Source: Clostridium culturomicium (GTDB taxonomy: Bacteria; Bacillota; Clostridia; Clostridiales; Clostridiaceae). From it: a stretch of 23,963 nt of DNA. The DNA is taken from assembly GCF_000821305.1 (NCBI RefSeq), contig NZ_CCXK01000017.1, positions 1,250,863 to 1,274,825 on the forward strand, in the 5' to 3' direction. Position numbers and translations under genes: made by a program. The notes under the pieces were generated by a model. The model saw only the letters and a program-made list of their open reading frames with translations. It was not told the DNA's origin and did not search any database. Of the stretch, positions 6,422-13,030 are shown piece after piece (the first letter of the stretch is position 1; each line of letters starts with the position of its first letter).

Positions 6422-7096
6422 CTATATAATTTTTAATTGTTGTATCCCACTATTCACATATCTTAAGTATTTATATATATGTTTTTCTCTTGTCACATCA
6501 TAATGTTCATATTCTTTGTACCATTCATGAAATAACTTAGTACCTTTGCTGCAATTACAACTTTTACAAGAAGGTATAATATTGTTGACTGTCATTTCTC
6601 CACCTTTGCTTAATGGTATAAAATGCTCCATATGCAAAGGCAATTTTCTTCCACAATATGCACATTTGTTTTTAAAATCATTTTTAATTTGTATCCACTG
6701 TTCGTTAGTAATTGTAGCTGGTAGCTCACTAAGTTTAGTTCTCCTGCGTTGATTTTTAACTAATACTTTGCCTTTATTACATTCATACCACCTTTTAGAT
6801 GAATTTCTTATTTTGTCTTTATTTTTATTTCTCCACATCTTAGCCTGTACTAATTCCTTTTCTTTATTGCTTTTATAATACTGCTTCCTTAGATTACTTA
6901 AATATTCCTTATTATTTTCACGATATTTTTTATGTTTTTCATCTAATTCAGCTTTATGTTTTTTATAATATTCTTGGTTATATCTAACTTCGCATTTCTT
7001 GCATTTTGTATTATAACCATCCTTATACCCTTTTCTTATGTTGAAACTTTCAATTGACAACTCTTTACCACACATCTTACATACTTTAGTTCTCAT
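6422..7096 (-). CDS. HNH endonuclease with N-terminal zinc ribbon
   Basis: The 224-aa product begins with a zinc ribbon (CKMC at 6-9, CKKC at 32-35), then a very basic Lys/Tyr/Asn-rich helical stretch (38-120), and ends with an HNH domain: CAYC (145-148), HMEHFIPLSKGG (155-166), the conserved Asn (171/172) and CKSC (177-180). The domain cuts DNA with a metal ion. This architecture is common in phages both as free-standing homing-type nucleases and as packaging-associated nucleases; here in the early region the homing type is likelier. A hairpin terminator precedes it (7130-7169), which sets it apart from the upstream genes and supports an independent insertion. Confidence 0.92.
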   Translation of the reverse strand: MRTKVCKMCGKELSIESFNIRKGYKDGYNTKCKKCEVRYNQEYYKKHKAELDEKHKKYRENNKEYLSNLRKQYYKSNKEKELVQAKMWRNKNKDKIRNSSKRWYECNKGKVLVKNQRRRTKLSELPATITNEQWIQIKNDFKNKCAYCGRKLPLHMEHFIPLSKGGEMTVNNIIPSCKSCNCSKGTKLFHEWYKEYEHYDVTREKHIYKYLRYVNSGIQQLKII

Positions 7097-7129
7097 ACAT
7101 TAGCTCCAGTATAATTTAAAATAAGATCT

Positions 7130-7169
7130 CTTAATGAGAACACAGAATTATAACTGTGTCCTCATTAAG
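7130..7169 (-). terminator. Long stem-loop between early genes, terminator-like
   Basis: CTTAATGAGAACACAG (7130-7145) and CTGTGTCCTCATTAAG (7154-7169) form a 16-bp stem with an 8-base loop; read as minus-strand RNA the one non-Watson-Crick position is a G-U pair. The following minus-strand sequence AGATCTTATTTT is only moderately T-rich. It could attenuate transcription from the 7904 gene into the HNH gene, or act as an RNA processing site. Confidence 0.6.
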
Positions 7170-7181
7170 TCTACTTCCTGT

Positions 7182-7904
7182 CTAAGATATTATTTTTACA
7201 TTCTTAAACTCCGCTAAATTAGCCTTTAGATATGTCTTTATGTTTTCCATTGCTACATTTCTCCATGCTCCTCCATCTGCTTCATATAGCGCACATGATG
7301 GACCATCTTTCATTCTAAATATGAACTTACTCTCTGGTTGTTTAACCTCTGGGAAAGTTCTGAATGGTGCCAATAGTACTGGGTTTGGAACTCTTACATC
7401 AGCTACATTTGCAACTCCTGCTTTTATTGTTACTGCCTGGCTTGTACCATCATCGCTTACTTGTTTAACTGTTTTATCTTGAATATTTCCACTAACTTTC
7501 AGTAACTTATTTCTATCGTCATTATCTACAAAGCTGCTTTGAAGCATGATATTAAATGATTCTGTGTCAGTAAATCTATTTGTAGTTATTTGAGGTGTAA
7601 GTGCTTCTGCTCTCATTAAACACTCTCTTTTTCTATCTAAATTAAGTTCTTTCTTAATACTTACCTCATTGTAGCTTTCAACATGAATTATGATATTTTC
7701 ATCTGAAGAGGAATCAACATTTTCTTTAATATAATCCACTATAGATGTTAATGTTGTAGTCTTTATTGCATTTGCCATCGGTACTTGTATTCTTTCCAAG
7801 TTCTTATTAGTATAAGTAGCTCCATGAATGTTTTCTTTTATAAACTTTCCTTCTCCCTCCCTAATTAATAATTCAATTGCTCCTTTAATTCCTTCACTTA
7901 TCAT
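7182..7904 (-). CDS. Conserved phage early protein (YfdQ/DUF2303-like)
   Basis: A 240-aa protein with no signal peptide or membrane segment. Features include an N-terminal helical part, a core with TTLTSIVDYIKENV (about 50-63), ESFNIMLQSSF (near 118) and a C-terminal VPNPVLLAPFRTFPEVKQP (about 175-193) followed by FIFRMKDGP. The arrangement resembles the YfdQ/DUF2303 phage family, whose function is unknown; this match is from memory and moderate. The ATG has TAGGAGG nine bases upstream. It sits directly after the small gene at 7927-8325; these two are often neighbours in Firmicute phages. Confidence 0.75.
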   Translation of the reverse strand: MISEGIKGAIELLIREGEGKFIKENIHGATYTNKNLERIQVPMANAIKTTTLTSIVDYIKENVDSSSDENIIIHVESYNEVSIKKELNLDRKRECLMRAEALTPQITTNRFTDTESFNIMLQSSFVDNDDRNKLLKVSGNIQDKTVKQVSDDGTSQAVTIKAGVANVADVRVPNPVLLAPFRTFPEVKQPESKFIFRMKDGPSCALYEADGGAWRNVAMENIKTYLKANLAEFKNVKIIS

Positions 7905-7926
7905 TTTACAATCCTCCTAAAATTAT

Positions 7927-8325
7927 TTATTTTACTATCTGTAAACCATCTAAATTGCTGAATTCTGTATCATCACTTGAACCATCAAGTATTTCACCAG
8001 TTTCATCATCAACTTTTATATAAGTTTGTCCTGGTATCTGTTTCTTGAACTCTGTAGCTAATATGGTTCCATCCATATCTTTGTCTATTAAGAACTTAGT
8101 AGCTATAGCTTTTCTTGGTGCCAACTTAGTTTTTGCAATTACAGTAACCTCACTTAAAGCTCTATCTTCTGTAGAATCGAATGTCATTTCTAGGGTTAAT
8201 TTTCTTTTTACCTTGTGGTCTGTGTTTGGATCCTCGATATTCTCCATAATCTTCTGCAATGCATCATTGAATCTTTCTGCTACTGCTCCATCTGCTAATC
8301 TGTCTAAATTAATACTTGTTTTCAT
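7927..8325 (-). CDS. Conserved phage early protein (often labelled replication terminator protein)
   Basis: The 132-aa product begins MKTSINLDRLADGAVAERFN and contains EDPNTDHKVKRKLTLEMTF and KTKLAPRKAIATKFLID. Proteins with this opening occur in many Clostridium, Bacillus and Listeria phages and are commonly annotated as replication terminator protein, but I know of no proof for that role in this family. A longer frame reaches 8376, but TAGGAGG directly before the ATG at 8325 decides the start and removes an apparent overlap with the upstream gene. Confidence 0.8.
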   Translation of the reverse strand: MKTSINLDRLADGAVAERFNDALQKIMENIEDPNTDHKVKRKLTLEMTFDSTEDRALSEVTVIAKTKLAPRKAIATKFLIDKDMDGTILATEFKKQIPGQTYIKVDDETGEILDGSSDDTEFSNLDGLQIVK

Positions 8326-8335
8326 ACTTTTCCTC

Positions 8336-8782
8336 CTAAAATTTAATGTATTTTTTAGAACCGCTATACAAATCAATGTTATATAGCTTTATGCTATTTT
8401 GTTTTGCTAGATTTACAACATCATTACCGGTAATGTTCTTAGTATTATAATCCTTTAAAATGCTTAGTAACTTTGTATACTCCATTTCCTTTGGAAGTTT
8501 CTGAAATAACCTTGGGTCAAATCTCTTACCAGAATAATTATTAATCTTACTTTCTCTAATCTTATCCTCATAAAGTTCATATAGATAAGGCTTGTCATAT
8601 TTAACATCTTCAATGTACTTTTTAATGTTGTCAGATATAACTGAAGCAGCAACTCCGTACTCCTTTCCTAACTTCGAATACTTACCAGATTTTATATACT
8701 GCATCATAAGATATTCTGTAAGAGCTCTACCCTGATACTTCTTAGTTATGTCTTGCCACTTATTTGATTTACTTCTAACCAT
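8336..8782 (-). CDS. Hypothetical phage protein with helix-turn-helix-like segment
   Basis: A basic 148-aa protein. Around residues 33-60 it has YSKLGKEYGVAASVISDNIK, which fits a helix-turn-helix as found in small-terminase or resolvase-like DNA-binding domains. The remainder is Lys/Tyr/Asn-rich. Ribosome site TAGGAGG lies upstream of the ATG, and it starts three bases after the 92-aa membrane protein gene. DNA binding is plausible; the family is not recognised. Confidence 0.7.
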   Translation of the reverse strand: MVRSKSNKWQDITKKYQGRALTEYLMMQYIKSGKYSKLGKEYGVAASVISDNIKKYIEDVKYDKPYLYELYEDKIRESKINNYSGKRFDPRLFQKLPKEMEYTKLLSILKDYNTKNITGNDVVNLAKQNSIKLYNIDLYSGSKKYIKF

Positions 8783-8785
8783 AAT

Positions 8786-9064
8786 TTAGTTCCTCCTAGC
8801 CTTCCTATCAACTAAATAGATTTTAGGTAATGCATAAATTAATCTCATTGTCTCCTGTTTAGTAACTCTATTAACTTTTTCAGCATTACCATCAACTATC
8901 TCTTTAATATCTCCAACTACTTTGTTAGCTTTGTAATCGCAAGTAGTTTTTAGCTTGTCTATTCCTTTCTGTAAGCTCTCTAATCTATTTTTTAGAGTAA
9001 TAACACTCATTAAATGAAAAGTTGCTAATAAACCAATAGCTAACAAAACTAATACTGTATCCAT
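8786..9064 (-). CDS. Small membrane-anchored coiled-coil protein
   Basis: The 92-aa product has one N-terminal membrane helix (VLVLLAIGLLATFHLMSVIT, about 4-24) followed by a charged helical region (KNRLESLQKGIDKLKTT) that could form a coiled coil, and a basic end. Probably anchored with the C-terminus in the cytoplasm. AAGGAGG precedes the ATG and overlaps the end of the upstream gene, so translation is coupled. Function unknown; no holin-like neighbours. Confidence 0.7.
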   Translation of the reverse strand: MDTVLVLLAIGLLATFHLMSVITLKNRLESLQKGIDKLKTTCDYKANKVVGDIKEIVDGNAEKVNRVTKQETMRLIYALPKIYLVDRKARRN

Positions 9065-9065
9065 T

Positions 9066-9353
9066 TTATTTACCTCCTTCTAACTCAAACAACTGTGTTA
9101 AACCTTCTATTTTGCTTTGTAGAACCTTCGTTTCCTTCACAACGTCTCTTATATCCTCATTGTCGATAAAAGCTCTTTTGGAAAGGAATTTCAAAGCATT
9201 TTCAAAACTAGAACAGTATGCAATATCCTTTTCTATTTCTTTACCGATATTTTCTTCCTTTGTGAGCTTTCCAGGTTGAACTACTTTCTTTTCCTTAACT
9301 ACAAACTGAACTTCATCTGTTTGAATAATATATTTACCTAACTCTACTCTCAT
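9066..9353 (-). CDS. Hypothetical early phage protein
   Basis: A 95-aa soluble, mixed-charge protein beginning MRVELGKYIIQTDEVQFVVK and containing a predicted helical stretch (YCSSFENALKFLSKRAF). Start supported by AGGAGG eight bases upstream. It resembles small phage proteins that carry an N-terminal beta hairpin followed by helices, but no family is certain. Encoded immediately upstream of the membrane-anchored protein gene with a one-base gap. Confidence 0.65.
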   Translation of the reverse strand: MRVELGKYIIQTDEVQFVVKEKKVVQPGKLTKEENIGKEIEKDIAYCSSFENALKFLSKRAFIDNEDIRDVVKETKVLQSKIEGLTQLFELEGGK

Positions 9354-9386
9354 TTACTTACCTCCTAAATTCTTGTTTTCTACAGA

Positions 9387-9614
9387 CTACCTTTTATTAG
9401 GCTTTAAAACTACGTGTCCGTTTTCGTCTGCTCTCTCCAACAGTTTTCTACACCTCTTACATGTAACCTCTGAAGCATTACCTTCTTCAACCTTATCCTT
9501 TATATCCCATGTAGTGTTACATGCACTAATGATGTACCAACCACCGTTATACACTTTAATACCAGCATGTACTAACTTATTTCTTTTTACTAAATTAACT
9601 CGTCCGTTAAACAT
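9387..9614 (-). CDS. Small phage protein with CxxC pair
   Basis: The 75-aa product opens MFNGRVNLVKRNKLVHAGIK and contains CNTTW (Cys32) and CKRC (about 52-55), so it may hold a zinc ion. The ATG follows AAAGGAGG. It lies in the run of accessory genes downstream of the helicase loader. No function assigned. Confidence 0.7.
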   Translation of the reverse strand: MFNGRVNLVKRNKLVHAGIKVYNGGWYIISACNTTWDIKDKVEEGNASEVTCKRCRKLLERADENGHVVLKPNKR

Positions 9615-9635
9615 TTTGTTCCTCCTTTAAACACC

Positions 9636-9788
9636 CTAGTACCTAAACTCTATAAGTTGCTTTGTATGAATGTTATAAAACACGAAGTTCCATGCATCCT
9701 TTCTCTCGAGCAAGAAATCATCTGCATTATATCCTTGCTCCGCTAAAAATTTCTTCTGATTTCTCGTTAACTTTTTCAACTTTTTCAT
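9636..9788 (-). CDS. Small phage protein, DUF6906-like (50 aa)
   Basis: A 50-aa product found in the gap between the loader and the 75-aa gene. It begins MKKLKKLTRNQKKFLAEQGY and continues NADDFLLERKDAWNFVFYN. The pattern of a basic start, (L/P)TRxQK, and a Trp/aromatic middle strand matches the short DUF6906-type proteins common in Clostridium phages (recalled, not searched). The ATG sits behind GGGAG and two bases after the TAG of the 25-aa gene, showing translational coupling. Function unknown. Confidence 0.75.
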   Translation of the reverse strand: MKKLKKLTRNQKKFLAEQGYNADDFLLERKDAWNFVFYNIHTKQLIEFRY

Positions 9789-9789
9789 A

Positions 9790-9867
9790 CTACTTCTCCC
9801 ATTCAAATAATAATGTTCCTAAACATATGAAAATCATAATTGCCACAAATATTTCTCCAAAGTACAT
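9790..9867 (-). CDS. 25-aa single-pass membrane microprotein
   Basis: A very short gene: ATG at 9865-9867 with TAGGAG seven bases upstream, stop TAG at 9790-9792. The product is MYFGEIFVAIMIFICLGTLL followed by FEWEK, almost one complete membrane helix with a charged end. It fills the gap between the loader gene and the DUF6906-like gene exactly, with 10 bases before it and one base after. The ribosome site and tight packing argue that it is real. Role unknown. Confidence 0.6.
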   Translation of the reverse strand: MYFGEIFVAIMIFICLGTLLFEWEK

Positions 9868-9877
9868 CTCTTTACTC

Positions 9878-10657
9878 CTATCTCATTCTGTAGTTGTTCT
9901 TAATACCTTCGATCTGGACCACATAGCTTTTAGCCATTTCATAGAGCCTACTTCCTATGGCTTCATCAAAACTTAATAGCTTGTCCACAGTAAACTCTGT
10001 GCTAATTATCATTGGCAGCCTATTTAGGTATCTGTGATTAATTAACTCAAACATTATATTTATATCTGTGTCATTCACCTTCCCTTTGAATAGATCATCT
10101 ATAAGCAGCACTTCTGCATTTTGATACTTACTTAAAGTCTTTTTATAATACTCTTCATCAACCATATTCTGCTTAATCTTTGTAATTACATCCCTATAAG
10201 GCATATACACCACTGGAACACCTTTATTTTTTAAAAGGTTATTAGCTAGGGCCAGTGCTAAATGAGTTTTACCACACCCAGGGTTGCCACAAAGCATTAT
10301 TGAATTACACCTATCGGCTTTTATCTTTGAATACTGCAGATAATAGCTTGTAGCTTTATCCTTCATGGCTCTAATTTCATTATTCCAAGCTTCAAAGTTA
10401 GCAAAGCTCTTATCAATGTCATTAACTGATATACCTGACTGCTCCCATATCTTTTGGACCTTAAGCATTTCTCTACACTTACATGGTCTGTATCTAGTAT
10501 GTCCCTCATTATCTACCACTGGAATGAATCCAACATTATCACAGATACTACAGTAATTCTTCTGCTGCTCTTCTTCTTTCTTCTTCTGTGAGTTCACATT
10601 CTGGGATTGTGTAATCCCACTTCTTATTCTCTCCAGTACTGCTTGTATTGTGTCCAT
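9878..10657 (-). CDS. DnaC-like helicase loader (AAA+ ATPase)
   Basis: The 259-aa product begins with a short helical part, a zinc-binding region (CSIC at 36-39, CKC at 59-61), then the AAA+ core: Walker A GNPGCGKTH (124-132), Walker B VLLIDDLF (182-189), an arginine-finger region (AIGSRLYEMA) near the end. It should load the host replicative helicase at the phage origin with the DnaD-like protein encoded just upstream. The start at 10,657 is fixed by AAGGAGG and the typical MDTIQAVLERI opening. This places the first 110 bases inside the 3' end of the replisome organiser gene, an unusually long overlap. Confidence 0.93.
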   Translation of the reverse strand: MDTIQAVLERIRSGITQSQNVNSQKKKEEEQQKNYCSICDNVGFIPVVDNEGHTRYRPCKCREMLKVQKIWEQSGISVNDIDKSFANFEAWNNEIRAMKDKATSYYLQYSKIKADRCNSIMLCGNPGCGKTHLALALANNLLKNKGVPVVYMPYRDVITKIKQNMVDEEYYKKTLSKYQNAEVLLIDDLFKGKVNDTDINIMFELINHRYLNRLPMIISTEFTVDKLLSFDEAIGSRLYEMAKSYVVQIEGIKNNYRMR

Positions 10658-11441
10658 AATTAACCTCCTTATCCTTGTAATTACCTTCAAGCACTTTTTT
10701 AAAATTATTAGGTTTAATGAGCCAATCGAAAACTATAATCCAATTATCTTTATTCTGACCTCGTAAAAAACAACTTGATTTGATATTTTCTATTGCCTCT
10801 AAAACTCCATCTAGTCCATACTCTTTTATTCTTGCATTTAATAACTTAAGCCTATTACCTTTAATATCTCTAATCTTAGATAACCCTAATGAATTCCATT
10901 TTTCTTGTATAGGTACCAAATGTTTTGGTACAAGTATATCTTTAGATATACTATTATCTCTTTCTATATCTATATCTATATCTATATCTCTTTCTATATC
11001 TGTTGCGTTACTCTCCGTTACTGTAACGTTACCTGTAACGTTACTAGGTATTAACTTCTGTTTTTCCCTACACTTAGCCACTCTTTTACGTGTCTGCTCC
11101 CTTATTTTTTCAAGACCTTCAGCATTTTGATGTTCTTCCCAACCTGTAACTAATAAAGTTTCCTCTTTTTGCTGTATCATGTTCAATCTGCTAAGTGATC
11201 CTAAAGCTAAGTTAACTGTACTGACTTCAAAGTCGAATTCAGCAGCTAACATTTCAGGTGTGTATGGTATATTTTCAGTTAGAAATATATAGCCATTACT
11301 ATTGCATTTACCAGCTTTCGTGAGTAGCATTACCCATATCAAAATAATCTTATCGCCATCAGGTAGTCTCCTAAGGTACTTTATCTTTGCATTATCAAAC
11401 ATATCTGTATTTATTCGAATCCACTTTACACCTTCCGCCAT
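10548..11441 (-). CDS. Phage replisome organiser (DnaD-like replication initiator)
   Basis: The 297-aa product carries the phage replisome organiser N-terminal domain: KWIRINTDMFDNAKIKYLRR (6-25), IILIWVMLLTKAGKCN, then a winged helix (about 60-110). The middle is low complexity (DIERDIDIDIDIERD), and the C-terminal part (from about 175) resembles DnaD/DnaB-type DNA-binding domains (GVLEAIENIKSS, DNWIIVFDWLIKPNNFKKVL). It probably binds the phage origin and recruits the loader encoded next. The low-complexity segment is encoded by repeats that look like an origin (10,936-11,044). The ATG follows AGAGGTG. Its 3' end overlaps the loader gene by 110 bases. Confidence 0.92.
   Translation of the reverse strand: MAEGVKWIRINTDMFDNAKIKYLRRLPDGDKIILIWVMLLTKAGKCNSNGYIFLTENIPYTPEMLAAEFDFEVSTVNLALGSLSRLNMIQQKEETLLVTGWEEHQNAEGLEKIREQTRKRVAKCREKQKLIPSNVTGNVTVTESNATDIERDIDIDIDIERDNSISKDILVPKHLVPIQEKWNSLGLSKIRDIKGNRLKLLNARIKEYGLDGVLEAIENIKSSCFLRGQNKDNWIIVFDWLIKPNNFKKVLEGNYKDKEVNYGHNTSSTGENKKWDYTIPECELTEEERRRAAEELL
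10936..11044. repeat. Candidate phage replication origin inside the replisome organiser gene
   Basis: Four copies of CGTTAC begin at 11,006, 11,016, 11,027 and 11,039, spaced 10, 11 and 12 bases, so they lie on about the same face of the helix. The last two are embedded in CTGTAACGTTAC, which contains the palindrome GTAACGTTAC. Immediately to the left (10,936-11,000) is an AT-rich tract with repeated TATATC hexamers. Phased iterons beside an AT-rich tract inside the initiator gene are the known layout of phage origins (lambda O and several Gram-positive phages). The function is inferred. Confidence 0.6.
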
Positions 11442-12146
11442 TTATTTCACCTCTAATCCTGGTACTGCTATAAATGTTCTTTTGCCTGTAGTAAACTCAA
11501 TCTCTTCTTTAAAGTACTCTGGGTCTCCGTTAGCTTCACTAAGATGTATAAGAGTTATAGTTTTTGTTTTTTCTAAGTCCCATAACATCAAGCTTTCTTG
11601 TAATGTCTCTAAGCTTAGATGGCTCTTAAGTACTCTTACTTTATAATCTGGAAGGTCTTTTATATCTCTTTCTGAGTAGTTACATTCAACTAAGATGTGG
11701 TCCGCATTATGGAAAACATATTTGAGATAATAAGTATCAGTTACAAATACTATCTTCCCTATGTCTTTGTGGTAAATTAAGAACCCTAGTGGCTCATTAG
11801 TATCATGCTGTACTCTGAATGGAAGTACTTTAAAGTTTCCTACATGGAAAATATCATCCTTAACAGTATTTACTCTGTAATCATAAATATGATTTTTAAA
11901 TTCAATACCTGCTGCAGTTCCTTCACTCATATAAATATCTATTCCAGCCTTCATAACCTCATTTACTGCCTTGCAATGGTCCTTATGTTCATGAGTTATT
12001 AAGCAGCCTACAACCTTACTTAAATCGAAATTTAAGCCTTTCAAAATATCTTTCCAACCTATGCCACACTCCAGGAGGAGGATTTCTCCCCCAGCCTGAA
12101 CGGTGTAGCAGTTTCCTTTAGATCCACTTGCTAAAACCTTAATCAT
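11442..12146 (-). CDS. Metallo-beta-lactamase-fold hydrolase (YycJ/WalJ-like), possible exonuclease
   Basis: The 234-aa product has the two-metal site of the MBL superfamily: THEHKDH (51-57), His114, Asp137 in IVFVTDT, and a late His in LIHLSEAN (near 203). It opens MIKVLASGSKGNCYTV, as in YycJ/WalJ, members of which have been reported as DNA exonucleases. It is encoded directly after RecT (two-base gap) and before the replisome organiser, and no RecE- or lambda-exonuclease-like gene is present. A DNA-end-processing role for RecT is therefore plausible but inferred. Confidence 0.88.
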   Translation of the reverse strand: MIKVLASGSKGNCYTVQAGGEILLLECGIGWKDILKGLNFDLSKVVGCLITHEHKDHCKAVNEVMKAGIDIYMSEGTAAGIEFKNHIYDYRVNTVKDDIFHVGNFKVLPFRVQHDTNEPLGFLIYHKDIGKIVFVTDTYYLKYVFHNADHILVECNYSERDIKDLPDYKVRVLKSHLSLETLQESLMLWDLEKTKTITLIHLSEANGDPEYFKEEIEFTTGKRTFIAVPGLEVK

Positions 12147-12148
12147 AG

Positions 12149-13030
12149 TTAAAACCCTGCTTCATTAAATTCTTCTTCGCTAACAACTTCGGCTTCAACT
12201 ACTTCCTGTGTTGGTTCCTCTGCAAATGGTATGTCTAGTACTTCTTTATTTGCATTTTCTTTTATTTCTTCTTTAACTTCTGCTTGTACATTTTCAATTA
12301 TGTCCTCTTCTCTGTATTCATTAGTTCTGTTTATACTTTCAATCAAGATATCACTATCATCACTAGTGTTAACAAAGTTCTTACATGCTCTGTTAATTAC
12401 AGTTTTCTTAGCCATTTCGTCAGTAAAGTTCTTATGTGCTCCAGAATTTCCTTTAGCTGCACCTTGGTTCCATGCATTATGAATTTGATTTATATTCATA
12501 ACTTCAACATAATTGTTACCATCTTCCATAACTACAACTGCATAAGCACCTTTAATTTTTGTAATATCTATATTTTCAAAGCTCTGTTCATGCTTAGTAA
12601 TTTTTTTAAGTCCAGTTTCTAAGTCTATAACATAACTAAAATCATCTTTTTCATATATGCAGTTTGCGTAAACATTCTTAACACCTTTTAGTCTTTTAGT
12701 TGATGCAATATTACCTAAATAGCTTTTAGATAACTGTAGTTGGTTTCCATACGGTATGAAATAACACTGTTTCTTTGATGGAGACAACCCTTGGATAACC
12801 ATATCTAATAATGCATTTGCTATACTAACTTGTGTACAAGCTTGAAGAACTGGCCTTTTATCTCTTGTTTCTAGTGTTTGTAGTATTAAGTAAGCTGACT
12901 TAATTGCATTTCCGTAATTATAATTTGAAGGAAGAACTAAGTCTCCATCTTTTTCTAATTGTTTAACCCTTGAAAGAGTTTTCTCCGTTATATTTTTCTC
13001 TTGAACTGTTACTGCTTTATTATCTGCCAT
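12149..13030 (-). CDS. recT: RecT family single-strand annealing recombinase
   Basis: The 293-aa product matches RecT: ALLDMVIQGLSPSKKQCYFIPYGNQLQLSKSYLG (in several pieces, about 72-106) is the family's signature, followed by VYANCIYEKDDFSY and KKTVINRACKNFVNTSDDSD. The C-terminal 60 residues are acidic and disordered. It anneals complementary single strands during phage recombination and repair. Its ATG overlaps the stop of the SbcC-like gene (TAATG), and the MBL hydrolase follows within two bases, forming one recombination unit. Confidence 0.95.
   Translation of the reverse strand: MADNKAVTVQEKNITEKTLSRVKQLEKDGDLVLPSNYNYGNAIKSAYLILQTLETRDKRPVLQACTQVSIANALLDMVIQGLSPSKKQCYFIPYGNQLQLSKSYLGNIASTKRLKGVKNVYANCIYEKDDFSYVIDLETGLKKITKHEQSFENIDITKIKGAYAVVVMEDGNNYVEVMNINQIHNAWNQGAAKGNSGAHKNFTDEMAKKTVINRACKNFVNTSDDSDILIESINRTNEYREEDIIENVQAEVKEEIKENANKEVLDIPFAEEPTQEVVEAEVVSEEEFNEAGF

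Noticed and set aside
9662..9976. 104-codon plus-strand frame
   Set aside because: Opposes three minus-strand genes with good ribosome sites (50-aa, 25-aa, loader) and has none itself.
10963..11000. TATATC repeats as CRISPR or simple microsatellite
   Set aside because: Units are six bases with no spacers; they are coding and sit beside phased iterons, so an origin tract is the better reading.
12284..12622. 112-codon plus-strand frame
   Set aside because: Antisense to RecT; no start signals.
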